Assembly: GCA_945878515.1 (NCBI GenBank)
Contig: CAMCTL010000078.1
Location: 1-14,644, forward strand
Reading direction: 5' to 3'
Origin: Flavobacterium psychrophilum
GTDB taxonomy: Bacteria > Bacteroidota > Bacteroidia > Flavobacteriales > Flavobacteriaceae
Length of the DNA: 14,644 nucleotides
Below the pieces are notes generated by a model, which saw nothing but the letters and a program-made list of their open reading frames with translations, ran no database searches and was not told the origin of the DNA. Made by a program: the position numbers and the translations under genes. How positions within the stretch are numbered: the first letter of the stretch is position 1; each line of letters opens with the position of its first letter. Of this stretch, positions 1-6,942 are shown one piece after another.

Positions 1-317
1 AAGAATCTTTACGCTTGATAAATAAAGCAAAAACATCTGGTACATTCGCAACTGTTTTAGGATATACTGGTGGTTTTCTTATTGGTTGGCCCATTGGAAC
101 TGCCATTGGCGGCGGAAAAGCGAACTGGGGACTTGCAGGTATTGGCGCAGGCATATTAGCAATTGCCTTTCCGGTTGCATCGGGTGCCGACAAAAAAACC
201 AAACAAGCGGTTGAATTATATAATGCTTCTCTGAATCCTACTTCTTATTTTCAATCCAAGCCCGAATTAAATGTTGTTGCTAATGCAAACGGTATTGGAC
301 TAGCAATGCGTTTTTAG
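1..317 (+). CDS. Small membrane protein, 3' part (5' end outside window)
   Basis: The reading frame is open to the left edge of the window (GAA TCT TTA CGC precede the TTG at 15), so this is the C-terminal part of a longer gene; the TTG at 15 is probably an internal codon. About 105 residues are visible. Residues from about 20 to 65 of this stretch form two Gly/Ala-rich hydrophobic segments (GGFLIGWPIGTAIGGG and LAGIGAGILAIAFPVASG), which look like a membrane hairpin. A short hydrophilic region with a VELYN motif follows, and the end is NGIGLAMRF. From memory, flavobacteria carry many uncharacterised proteins with this glycine-rich double segment, an 'ELYN' motif and a 'NGxGL' ending. The function is unknown. 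Frame and protein reality are secure; the role is not. Confidence 0.7.
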   Translation, partial: ESLRLINKAKTSGTFATVLGYTGGFLIGWPIGTAIGGGKANWGLAGIGAGILAIAFPVASGADKKTKQAVELYNASLNPTSYFQSKPELNVVANANGIGLAMRF

Positions 318-370
318 ATTACTTTTTAAAAAATTCAAGCGGTTTATGAAAAGTATTACATTGGTTTTTT

Positions 371-387
371 GATCCGACAACCGGATC
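371..387. repeat. Small hairpin between gene 1 and trpS
   Basis: GATCCG (371-376) and CGGATC (382-387) form a perfect 6-bp stem with a 5-nt ACAAC loop. A T-run lies upstream and an A-rich stretch downstream, so on neither strand is the stem followed by a U-tract, and it is not a classical intrinsic terminator. It could be a weak transcription boundary or a protein-binding site upstream of the trpS promoter. Confidence 0.4.
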
Positions 388-415
388 GACTAAAATAATC
401 ATTGTTAAACTTTGC

Positions 416-423
416 TAACTTTG
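416..423 (+). promoter_or_regulatory. Probable -7 box of trpS
   Basis: TAACTTTG matches the Bacteroidetes -7 consensus TAnnTTTG exactly and lies 20 nt before the trpS ATG. A well-placed -33 TTTG is not visible; the nearest TTG (402-404) is only 11 nt upstream. The box is therefore convincing only by match and location. Confidence 0.5.
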
Positions 424-443
424 CGTTGAAGAAAAAATAAATA

Positions 444-1415
444 ATGGCAAAAATACTCACTGGCGTTCAAAGTACAGGAACACCACATTTAGGAAACTTA
501 CTTGGCGCAATCATTCCTGCAATCGAATTATCGAATAATCCTGAAAATGAATCTTTTCTTTTCATTGCCGATTTGCATTCGATAACCCAAATAAAAAACG
601 GAAAAACATTAAGAGAAAACACTTATAGTACTGCTGCTGCTTGGCTTGCTTGTGGATTAGATATAAATAAAGTGGTTTTTTACCGCCAGTCTGATGTGCC
701 GCAAACTACCGAATTATCTTGGTACCTGAGTTGCTTTTTTCCTTTCCAAAGATTGACATTGGCTCATTCTTTCAAGGACAAAGCCGACAGATTAGAAGAC
801 GTCAACGCAGGATTATTTTCGTATCCAATGCTAATGGCTGCTGATATTTTATTATACGATGCCCAATTTGTTCCCGTAGGAAAAGACCAATTGCAGCATT
901 TAGAAATTACGCGTGATGTGGCTTCGCGTTTCAACCATCAAATGGGAGAAACTTTTGTAATTCCAGAAGCGAAAATCCAAAAAGACAGCATGCTCATTCC
1001 GGGAACAAATGGCGGAAAAATGAGTAAATCGGCCAATAATATTATCAATATATTTCTAGAAGATAAAGCATTACGAAAACAAGTTATGAGCATCGAAACC
1101 GATAGCACGCCACTTGAAGCTCCTAAAAATCCTGATACTTGTAATTGTTTCGCAATCTATTCTTTATTGGCAAACGAAGAACAAATTGCTACAATGAAAG
1201 CCAATTATTTGGGTGGAAATTACGGTTACGGCCACGCCAAACAAGCCTTATTTGAACTCATCGTAGAAAAATTCAAAACCGAAAGAGAAAAATACAATTA
1301 CTACATCAACAACCTAGAAGAAATTGATGCTTTATTGAAAGTCGGTTCCGAAAAAGCTGAAGTTGTTGCCAGTGGCGTTTTGGCAAGGGTAAGAGTAAAA
1401 TTAGGTTTTGAGTAA
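444..1415 (+). CDS. trpS: Tryptophanyl-tRNA synthetase
   Basis: This class Ic aminoacyl-tRNA synthetase activates tryptophan with ATP and loads it onto tRNA-Trp in the cytoplasm. It is 323 aa, close to the usual 320-340 for bacterial TrpRS. The HIGH-equivalent motif is TPHLGN at residues 13-18, in the expected N-terminal place after GVQSTG. The KMSKS loop is intact at 192-196 (GGKMSKSANN). MAADILLYDA (about 131-140) and VGKDQLQHLE (145-154) are the conserved tryptophan/ATP-pocket segments. The ATG at 444 gives the standard short N-terminus (MAKILTGVQS). No Shine-Dalgarno is visible, only an A-rich leader, which is normal in Bacteroidetes. The gene converges with dprA, with a long inverted repeat between them. 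It appears complete and functional. Confidence 0.97.
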   Translation: MAKILTGVQSTGTPHLGNLLGAIIPAIELSNNPENESFLFIADLHSITQIKNGKTLRENTYSTAAAWLACGLDINKVVFYRQSDVPQTTELSWYLSCFFPFQRLTLAHSFKDKADRLEDVNAGLFSYPMLMAADILLYDAQFVPVGKDQLQHLEITRDVASRFNHQMGETFVIPEAKIQKDSMLIPGTNGGKMSKSANNIINIFLEDKALRKQVMSIETDSTPLEAPKNPDTCNCFAIYSLLANEEQIATMKANYLGGNYGYGHAKQALFELIVEKFKTEREKYNYYINNLEEIDALLKVGSEKAEVVASGVLARVRVKLGFE

Positions 1416-1424
1416 AACAAAATC

Positions 1425-1532
1425 AACCATCTATAAGGCATTTAAGGTCATTTAAGACTATAATACAAAAGTTAATTGCATTTGATTGTTTTCAAACAGC
1501 AACTTATATGACCTTATATGCCTTATATGGTT
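1425..1532. repeat. Long imperfect inverted repeat built of 10-nt units
   Basis: The left arm (1425-1456) and right arm (1503-1532) pair over nearly their whole length: 28 of 30 positions match, with two T-T mismatches and a 2-nt bulge in the left arm. The loop is 46 nt. Each arm is a tandem series: ATAAGGCAT, TTAAGGTCAT, TTAAG on the left and CTTATATGAC, CTTATATGCC, TTATATGG on the right. It lies exactly between the convergent ends of trpS and dprA. It may act as a bidirectional transcription barrier, though it lacks a GC-rich stem and U-tract. From memory, similar ATATAAG repeat hairpins are scattered through flavobacterial intergenic regions. Confidence 0.8.
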
Positions 1533-1553
1533 AAAATATTTAATGTTTCGAAA

Positions 1554-2654
1554 TTAAATCGCCTCAAATAATTTCCCTGGCAACGGTCGAATGACTCCTT
1601 TCAATTCCATATTGAGCAGCATTCCAGAGATTTTATAAATGGGAAAATCACACCGCAAAGCAATAATATCCATCAATTCTTTGCCGTTTTTTAGGAGATA
1701 ATCATACACTTTTTGCTCGTCAGGTTCGAGTGTTACAAAGAGTTGTTTTTGGACTGGTTTGGCTTTGCTTTCAATGTCCCAATTTAAGATATAAACTAAA
1801 TCAGCTGCGCTTGTTAGCAAGTTTGCCTTTTGGGTTTTTAATAAATTGTTGCATCCTTGACTGTATTTATCGGTTGTTCTTCCTGGAACAGCAAAAACAT
1901 CGCGGTTATAATCGTTGGCCAAATTTGCGGTGATTAGCGAACCGCCTCTTTCAGCTGATTCGATTACGATTGTGGCTTCAGAAATTCCTGCAACAATGCG
2001 GTTTCTTCGAACAAAATTTTCCTTTTCAGGATTAGACGAACTCCAAAATTCCGTCATAAAACCTCCATTTTCTTCGACTTTAGCAACATATTTCTTGTGC
2101 GTTTTGGGATAAATTTGATTTAACCCGTGAGCTACAACGCCAATCGTTTGCAAATCATGCTCTATAGCCAATTGATGCGCAAAAATATCGACACCGTAGG
2201 CAAAACCGCTTATAATTACTGGATCAAGCGGTGCCAAATCTTCAATCAATTTTCGGCAAAATTCCATGCCATAAGACGTGATTTGTCGCGTTCCCACAAT
2301 GCTGATGGTTTTCTTGTTTTTTAGGTCGATATTTCCCGAAGTAAACAGTAAAAGTGGTCCATCGATGCAATGTTTTAATCGCTCTGGATAATTTTCATCA
2401 AGAAAATAAGCAACATTGATTTCGTTAGCTTGGATGAATTGAAGTTCTTGTTCTGCTTTTTCGAAAATGGTTTTATCTTTCAATTTTTGCAATAAAATAG
2501 ATCCAATTCCATCAATAGCAGCGAGTTGTGATGCTTTAGTTTTGAAAACTTCAGTGGCAGTTCCGCAATGATTAATTAATTTTTTGGCTACAATATCGCC
2601 CACGCCTTCTACTTGTTGCAGTGCCAATATATGAAATAAATCTTGGTCAGTCAT
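1554..2654 (-). CDS. dprA: DNA-processing protein DprA (Smf)
   Basis: DprA binds incoming single-stranded DNA and loads RecA onto it during natural transformation; it is widely conserved even in species not known to be competent. The 366-aa product has three parts. Residues about 1-65 form an N-terminal SAM/helix-hairpin-helix-like region (QQVEGVGDIVAKKLI and IDGIGSILLQKL). Residues about 80-285 form the Rossmann-like core, with IVGTR (119-123), SGFAYGVD (149-156), RRNRIVAGIS (216-225), ESAERGGSLITA (232-243) and VFAVPGR (253-259). The C-terminal 50-60 residues look like the winged-helix domain. Length and motif order match complete family members. It diverges from the downstream HU/SPOR gene across about 100 bp, with no clear consensus promoter of its own. 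Confidence 0.96.
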   Translation of the reverse strand: MTDQDLFHILALQQVEGVGDIVAKKLINHCGTATEVFKTKASQLAAIDGIGSILLQKLKDKTIFEKAEQELQFIQANEINVAYFLDENYPERLKHCIDGPLLLFTSGNIDLKNKKTISIVGTRQITSYGMEFCRKLIEDLAPLDPVIISGFAYGVDIFAHQLAIEHDLQTIGVVAHGLNQIYPKTHKKYVAKVEENGGFMTEFWSSSNPEKENFVRRNRIVAGISEATIVIESAERGGSLITANLANDYNRDVFAVPGRTTDKYSQGCNNLLKTQKANLLTSAADLVYILNWDIESKAKPVQKQLFVTLEPDEQKVYDYLLKNGKELMDIIALRCDFPIYKISGMLLNMELKGVIRPLPGKLFEAI

Positions 2655-2721
2655 ACTAATTGTTTGAGGTTGAAATGTATAAAATTTTAGTCGGATTGTT
2701 AATAAAAATTGTGAATAAAAT

Positions 2722-2751
2722 TTTGATAACTATTTTCAATGTATAACTTTG
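2722..2751 (+). promoter_or_regulatory. Consensus Bacteroidetes promoter of the HU-like/SPOR gene
   Basis: TTTG at 2722-2725 and TAACTTTG at 2744-2751 are separated by 18 nt, a full match to the -33/-7 consensus (TTTG, then TAnnTTTG). The -7 box lies downstream of the first in-frame ATG (2739) and ends 5 nt before the next ATG (2757). If it is used, transcription starts about at 2757, so the longer start cannot be made from this promoter and the mRNA is nearly leaderless. Confidence 0.65.
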
Positions 2752-2756
2752 TAACT

Positions 2757-3704
2757 ATGAACATCGAACACCATATCTCGCAGCTTTTGTATCGTTACCA
2801 ATGTGTAACCGTTCCTGGTTTTGGCGCTTTTTTGACTGAAATTCAGTCGGCTCAATTAATTGAAAGTTCCAATTCGTTTTTTCCACCACAAAAAGTAATT
2901 TCCTTCAACGCCAATTTAAAAAAAAATGACGGATTATTGGCAAACCACATTGCGGCAACCAGTAAAACTTCTTATGAATTTGCCATAAGCTCCATTGAAC
3001 ATCAGGTTTTCACATGGAAAAAAGCCTTGCAGGTTGACGGATTTATTTCCCTCAAAAACGTGGGTAATTTTGTGCTCAATGCAGATGGAAATTTGATTTT
3101 TACACCAATTGACCAAATCAATTATTTGACAAATTCTTTTGGTTTAAGCTCTTTTGTTTCACCAATGGTAAAAAGAGAACAATTCGAACAAAAAATCGAA
3201 TCTTTAGAAAAGAATATTGAAGAGCGAGACGTCATTGAATTTGTCAAAGAAAAAAGAAAAGTAAGTTTTTATGTAAAATTTGCGGCTGTTTTTGTTTTGG
3301 GATTAGGACTTACGAGTGCTATTGGTTACGCTGTTTACCAACAACAAATTGCTAATGAAACTATAATTGTTGAAAAATCTGTACAAAGACAGGTGCAAAA
3401 CAAAATTCAAGAAGCGACTTTCTTTATTACAAACCCTGTTCCTTCTGTTACATTATCCTTGAAAGAGGAAAAAATGTCCTATCACATTATGGCTGGTGCA
3501 TTTAAAGAGGAAAGAAATGCGCAAATGAAATTTGAACAATTATCTAATCAAGGTTATAAAGCACGGCGCATTCCACAGAATAAATACGGGTTATTTCCTG
3601 TTCTCTACGGAAGTTATGCCACTTATAAAGAAGCCGAAAATGTTAAAAATGAAATTCAAAAAACTATTAATCCCGACGCTTGGGTTTTAGTAGAATCCCT
3701 GTAA
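2757..3704 (+). CDS. Membrane-anchored HU-like (CCDC81-type) SPOR-domain protein
   Basis: The product is probably a cell-division or envelope protein that binds denuded peptidoglycan glycans through its C-terminal SPOR domain. With the start at 2757 it is 315 aa (an ATG at 2739 would add MYNFVT). The first 140 residues start MNIEHHISQLLYRYQCV, followed by VPGFGAFLTEI, the pattern I associate with the Bacteroidetes HU-CCDC81 bacterial domains. A charged, coiled-coil-like stretch follows, then one membrane segment (about 171-194, SFYVKFAAVFVLGLGLTSAI). After a linker comes a SPOR-like domain (about 240-315) containing YHIMAGAFKEERNA and FPVLYGSYATYKEA. The topology puts the SPOR domain in the periplasm and the HU-like part inside the cell. 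A strong terminator follows, so it is probably monocistronic. I chose 2757 because the promoter's -7 box overlaps the upstream alternative. Confidence 0.85.
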   Translation: MNIEHHISQLLYRYQCVTVPGFGAFLTEIQSAQLIESSNSFFPPQKVISFNANLKKNDGLLANHIAATSKTSYEFAISSIEHQVFTWKKALQVDGFISLKNVGNFVLNADGNLIFTPIDQINYLTNSFGLSSFVSPMVKREQFEQKIESLEKNIEERDVIEFVKEKRKVSFYVKFAAVFVLGLGLTSAIGYAVYQQQIANETIIVEKSVQRQVQNKIQEATFFITNPVPSVTLSLKEEKMSYHIMAGAFKEERNAQMKFEQLSNQGYKARRIPQNKYGLFPVLYGSYATYKEAENVKNEIQKTINPDAWVLVESL

Positions 3705-3711
3705 AAAAAGC

Positions 3712-3741
3712 AAAACCCATTCATTTAAGAATGGGTTTTTT
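3712..3741 (+). terminator. Intrinsic terminator of the SPOR gene
   Basis: AAAACCCATTC (3712-3722) pairs with GAATGGGTTTT (3729-3739) around a 6-nt loop and runs into a T-rich tract. It starts 8 nt after the stop codon of the HU-like/SPOR gene. Confidence 0.9.
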
Positions 3742-3971
3742 GTTTTTTAAATCGACCTAAATCTGGATTAAATTTCTAAAAGACTTTTGTTTGATTTTCC
3801 AAGTCTTGCTTTAGCTTTAACTGTAGTTGTTCTCGCAAAAGATTACGAACCTATTGCCTTTATGGCTTGAATACACCAATGTTTTTTTTATATTTCTAAG
3901 ATGTAAACCTATTGATCTTATTTCGCTAATCATTGTTTTTGCTTCCAAAACAATTTTAACCTCAAAAAATA

Positions 3972-4931
3972 TTACCACCAACGAATGTTATTGTTGCTAT
4001 TAATATTTTGCGGCTGTCCTTCTCCGTATGCCTTTCCAATTTCTTTTATGGCTTGAATTCTATCTTTTTCGAGACCGATTGTACTTTCATAATGAATGTT
4101 CCACTCTGTTTTGTCAACTTCTAAAACCCGCTTTTGAATGCTATTTGTTAATATTTGAACTTGTTTGAAACAGGCTGCATTCGGATTTATATCATCTAAA
4201 ACATCTCCAGCCAATACAGCTCCTTCATAGTGTTGATTAGCATTCCAAAGATTTGTGGCTTTGTTAAGCTTAGTTTTACAATCAAAATCGATTTTTTTAT
4301 CGAAAAGAGCAGTTGCCAAATTGATACCTTTTGCGTAGCAATCGGTGCAAACTTCTGGTATTGCAATCAAGTTGTAAATGGCCTGATCATACTGATTTCT
4401 GCTTCCTAAAGCGGTTGCTGCATTGATAATTTGCGTACAACGCTGGTTGTAATAATCAATAATCTTTAATTTTGCATTTTCAATTAAAGAAACAAAAGCA
4501 GGATCGTTGAATTTAATTTGTTGAAAAGCATTGATGTAAGCTTTATCCATGCTTGTTCCTGATCCTTTAGTAGTTATATTTTTGTTAGCAAAAAGACGAC
4601 CGTCTATTTTGTTTCCTATATAAAGATTTACGTCAAGCGTTACAGCATACAGTACAGGAGATGAAGAACCAAGAATGTCTTTTGAAATTTCGTTAATGTT
4701 TGGTGTAATTATAATTGCTGAATCATAGGCGTTTGTAATTCCTTTGGCCGTGAGCAAATTCCCCAATTTATCAATAATTAATCCCCGAGCACTTTCTGGA
4801 ATTTTAGTGTTTGTTAGGTCAATGTAAGGCGAAACTTCTAGTCCACCTGAAGGGGTGTTTTGAGCATTTATTTGCAAAAATGATGCAAAAAATAGCACCG
4901 AAAAAAGTAATGTATTTAAATTATTTTTCAT
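3972..4931 (-). CDS. Secreted protein of unknown function with helical, TPR-like C-terminal half
   Basis: This is the last gene of the five-gene envelope operon. The 319-aa product starts with a signal peptide (MKNNLNTLLFSVLFFASFL), probably cleaved before Gln24 (INA|Q), so it is exported. Residues about 30-155 look like an alpha/beta domain with a 'GxGxSxxxAYxxAFxxI' segment (GSGTSMDKAYINAFQQI), reminiscent of LPP20/CsgG-like lipoprotein domains. Residues about 155-290 are helical with repeated Cys and Ala/Asn-rich helices (RNQYDQAIYNLIAIPEVC, NQHYEGAVLAGDVLDDI), reminiscent of TPR repeats. The end is Asn-rich and finishes RWW. From memory, similar proteins occur in Bacteroides with a 'degradation into small repeats' pattern and no known role. 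It starts 16 nt after the upstream gene's stop, so co-expression is very likely. Function is not assigned. Confidence 0.8.
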   Translation of the reverse strand: MKNNLNTLLFSVLFFASFLQINAQNTPSGGLEVSPYIDLTNTKIPESARGLIIDKLGNLLTAKGITNAYDSAIIITPNINEISKDILGSSSPVLYAVTLDVNLYIGNKIDGRLFANKNITTKGSGTSMDKAYINAFQQIKFNDPAFVSLIENAKLKIIDYYNQRCTQIINAATALGSRNQYDQAIYNLIAIPEVCTDCYAKGINLATALFDKKIDFDCKTKLNKATNLWNANQHYEGAVLAGDVLDDINPNAACFKQVQILTNSIQKRVLEVDKTEWNIHYESTIGLEKDRIQAIKEIGKAYGEGQPQNINSNNNIRWW

Positions 4932-4947
4932 TTTTTTTGTTTTTAAA

Positions 4948-5901
4948 TTATTTTTCTCCTAGAACTATTTGTACTTTTCCTAGCCCGTTTACCACCATTC
5001 TATTGGTTATTAAATAAGGTGGTTCTTTCAAAACTTTAGATAATGGTCTAAAAAAATTATTAGCATCTAGGCCTTTCCCGTTTGCATCAAGTGTTGGAAT
5101 CCTCACGTTGTTGAACTCAATAATATTCTCTGTAGAATTTTCTGAGGAATATTGACCATTTACAGTATTGTCTCTGAGCCAATCTTCGATAATTTCACGA
5201 AGTTCTTTACCATCAAATTCTTTTTCTAAATCTCCATCCCAAGAAGGCCATTTTTTGACAACAAATTTAACTTTTCGTCCATTTGTAAAAATATCTTCAA
5301 CGTGTTCGGTAACTTGGGCTAAAAACGGATCTATATGTGTTAGTACAACCTCCTCTAATATTACTGGTAGAGAAGCGTCAAAAGATCCTTTTCCGTTACC
5401 AGAAACACTACTTGCATCCTCGAGTGTATAGGCATCTTTGGCTTGCATAGTAAAAGTTACGGATCTATTAGGACCTGATTTAACAATGTTCCAAGTTATG
5501 TAAACCAGATAATCTGCTTTAGCTCTTTTTACCAGTCGATCGTATGCAGACTCTACAACAGTAGATTTGCTGGTTTTGGAGGTTAACATTGCATCTTCCG
5601 AGCGTTCTATGTCCAGGTCTGCTAATTTTGCTTGCATGTTTATGGTTTGCAATCCACGACTCTTTAGAATTCCTTCTATTTTAGCAATAACAGGCAACAA
5701 ATCTATGTCCTGACTCATGGCTTTTTTGTAGTTATAGACATCTACGCTTTCGCCTTGATTATCGATTGTAGTAACATAATTATTTAACGTCATCCATTGA
5801 GTGCTAGGCATTACCATAAAAGTTGCCTTTTTAATTACCTGCGAAAAACCCATTAATGAAGTTAATATTAGCAGTAAAGTTACAGTGATTCTATTTTTCA
5901 T
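4948..5901 (-). CDS. Secreted DUF6175-like protein
   Basis: Fourth gene of the envelope operon, 5 nt after the preceding lipoprotein gene. The 317-aa product has a signal peptide (MKNRITVTLLLILTSLMGFS) with probable cleavage before Gln21. The mature part contains ATFMVMPSTQWM near the N-terminus, then YDRLVKRAKADYLVYITWN, a segment resembling the nucleation or secretin-associated lipoproteins that bind beta strands, and VTFTMQAKDAYTLEDASS. The order and wording remind me of the Bacteroidetes family DUF6175; that assignment is from memory and a Pfam search would settle it. No catalytic signature is seen. A structural periplasmic role, together with the other four products, is the simplest inference. 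Confidence 0.8.
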   Translation of the reverse strand: MKNRITVTLLLILTSLMGFSQVIKKATFMVMPSTQWMTLNNYVTTIDNQGESVDVYNYKKAMSQDIDLLPVIAKIEGILKSRGLQTINMQAKLADLDIERSEDAMLTSKTSKSTVVESAYDRLVKRAKADYLVYITWNIVKSGPNRSVTFTMQAKDAYTLEDASSVSGNGKGSFDASLPVILEEVVLTHIDPFLAQVTEHVEDIFTNGRKVKFVVKKWPSWDGDLEKEFDGKELREIIEDWLRDNTVNGQYSSENSTENIIEFNNVRIPTLDANGKGLDANNFFRPLSKVLKEPPYLITNRMVVNGLGKVQIVLGEK

Positions 5902-5906
5902 TTTGG

Positions 5907-6395
5907 CTAGTTTTTAATAATTGATTTTTGTGACAATAGTTTTTCTAAACCTTTTCTATCCACTGTAATTTGAAATTCAAGAGCAAGGTTGTTTACACGG
6001 TCTAATTTTCTGATTTTTTTACTTCTAAATTGAGACCTTGGTTCGTCATATATTTGAGCATATTGGCTGTATTTACCATTATCCGATAGAAAAGTTTCAA
6101 AAAAATCTTGGTACTGTTTTTCTGCATTTACCGCTCCTAAAATTGGTGGTGTGTGACATGCTGGATTGCCATCAATGATGCCTTTAAAAACCACATCGGA
6201 TATGGCTTTTTTCAGGGCATTTTCTTCACAAATAGCTTTGTTTTCGCCCATTCCCCAAGAGGTTACTATTAGTCCATTAGGGGTTTTAGATACGCAACTG
6301 GTTTTATAGTCGTAAGCACCCATTTCTCTGGGTTTTAGTTTAGATTTACACGCCACTAAGGTGCAAATAGCTATTAAAATTAATATTTTTTTCAT
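5907..6395 (-). CDS. Small lipoprotein, paralogue of the preceding gene product
   Basis: Third gene of the operon, 12 nt after its paralogue. The 162-aa product begins MKKILILIAICTLVAC, a lipoprotein signal with lipobox LVAC and modified Cys16, so it should be anchored to a membrane, probably the outer one. The mature part shares a clear pattern with the product of 6408-6917: an Ala-rich helix ending in a VxFKG motif (KKAISDVVFKGI here), a Cys shortly after, FFETFLSDNGKYSQY, and a Val-rich strand before a GL-containing helix. The two are therefore paralogous, probably from tandem duplication. No enzyme motif is seen; the function is unknown. Confidence 0.82.
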   Translation of the reverse strand: MKKILILIAICTLVACKSKLKPREMGAYDYKTSCVSKTPNGLIVTSWGMGENKAICEENALKKAISDVVFKGIIDGNPACHTPPILGAVNAEKQYQDFFETFLSDNGKYSQYAQIYDEPRSQFRSKKIRKLDRVNNLALEFQITVDRKGLEKLLSQKSIIKN

Positions 6396-6407
6396 GTTTT
6401 TATTAAA

Positions 6408-6917
6408 TTAAAATTGAGAAAGTCCTCTAATTACACCTGCAGCTTCCATATCTTTTCTTAAACCATTTTTTGCAATAGATACAAGAATTCCTGTTTTATA
6501 CTCTTTACCTACTTTCATTCTATCGTTAGCATCAATATGGCCATCTGAAGAATCAAATACGTACTTCATATACTTACCTCCATCTGCAAAAAAAGTGTCG
6601 AAAAACTCTCTTTTCTCAAATTCAATATTAGGATTAGTACAAATAGGTTTTTGAGTGTAGCAACCTGTATCTTTATTTCCAGGGAAACCTTTAAATAATA
6701 CAGCATGTACCGCATTTTTTTTAGCCTGTTCCATCGGTAAGTTTTTCTTTGAAGAATAAGTAAAAACTTTTAGTAAGTAAGTTCCGTCTGCGCCAATGCC
6801 GGCGCATTCAATTTCATAACGCCACTCCATAGTGCGTTTGTCGTCTTTTTTTTGTGCATTCGACAAAAAACCTGTCAGAATAAACACAAAGCAGGTAATA
6901 AATTTGATTTTTTTTAT
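6408..6917 (-). CDS. Small exported protein, paralogue of the lipoprotein; start codon appears to be ATA
   Basis: Second gene of the operon. The conventional start is the GTG at 6887 (159 aa), but that leaves a signal peptide without a positive N-region (VFILTGFLSNA). The frame is open upstream to a stop at 6924-6926, and reads I-KKIKFITCFVFILTGFLS, a textbook signal peptide whose first codon (6915-6917) is ATA where ATG is expected. I therefore give the feature from 6917 (about 169 aa), with cleavage before Gln. The mature part has KKNAVHAVLFKGF, paired Cys residues (GCYTQKPIC), and FFDTFFADGGKYMKYV, shared with the downstream lipoprotein. It lacks a lipobox, so it is probably soluble in the periplasm. 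Function unknown. Confidence 0.75.
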   Translation of the reverse strand: MKKIKFITCFVFILTGFLSNAQKKDDKRTMEWRYEIECAGIGADGTYLLKVFTYSSKKNLPMEQAKKNAVHAVLFKGFPGNKDTGCYTQKPICTNPNIEFEKREFFDTFFADGGKYMKYVFDSSDGHIDANDRMKVGKEYKTGILVSIAKNGLRKDMEAAGVIRGLSQF

Positions 6918-6942
6918 TTTAGGTTAATATTAAATTCTTCTA

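Noticed and set aside
371..387. Hairpin as terminator of the first gene
   Set aside because: No U-tract follows on either strand.
1425..1532. CRISPR-like repeats
   Set aside because: The 10-nt units are contiguous and inverted, without unique spacers of constant length.
1730..2324. Plus-strand frames within dprA
   Set aside because: They are antisense shadows of a well-supported gene with full motif conservation.
3817..3933. 38-aa minus-strand frame after the last operon gene
   Set aside because: Short, with no start signal or recognisable motif; more likely degenerate tail sequence.
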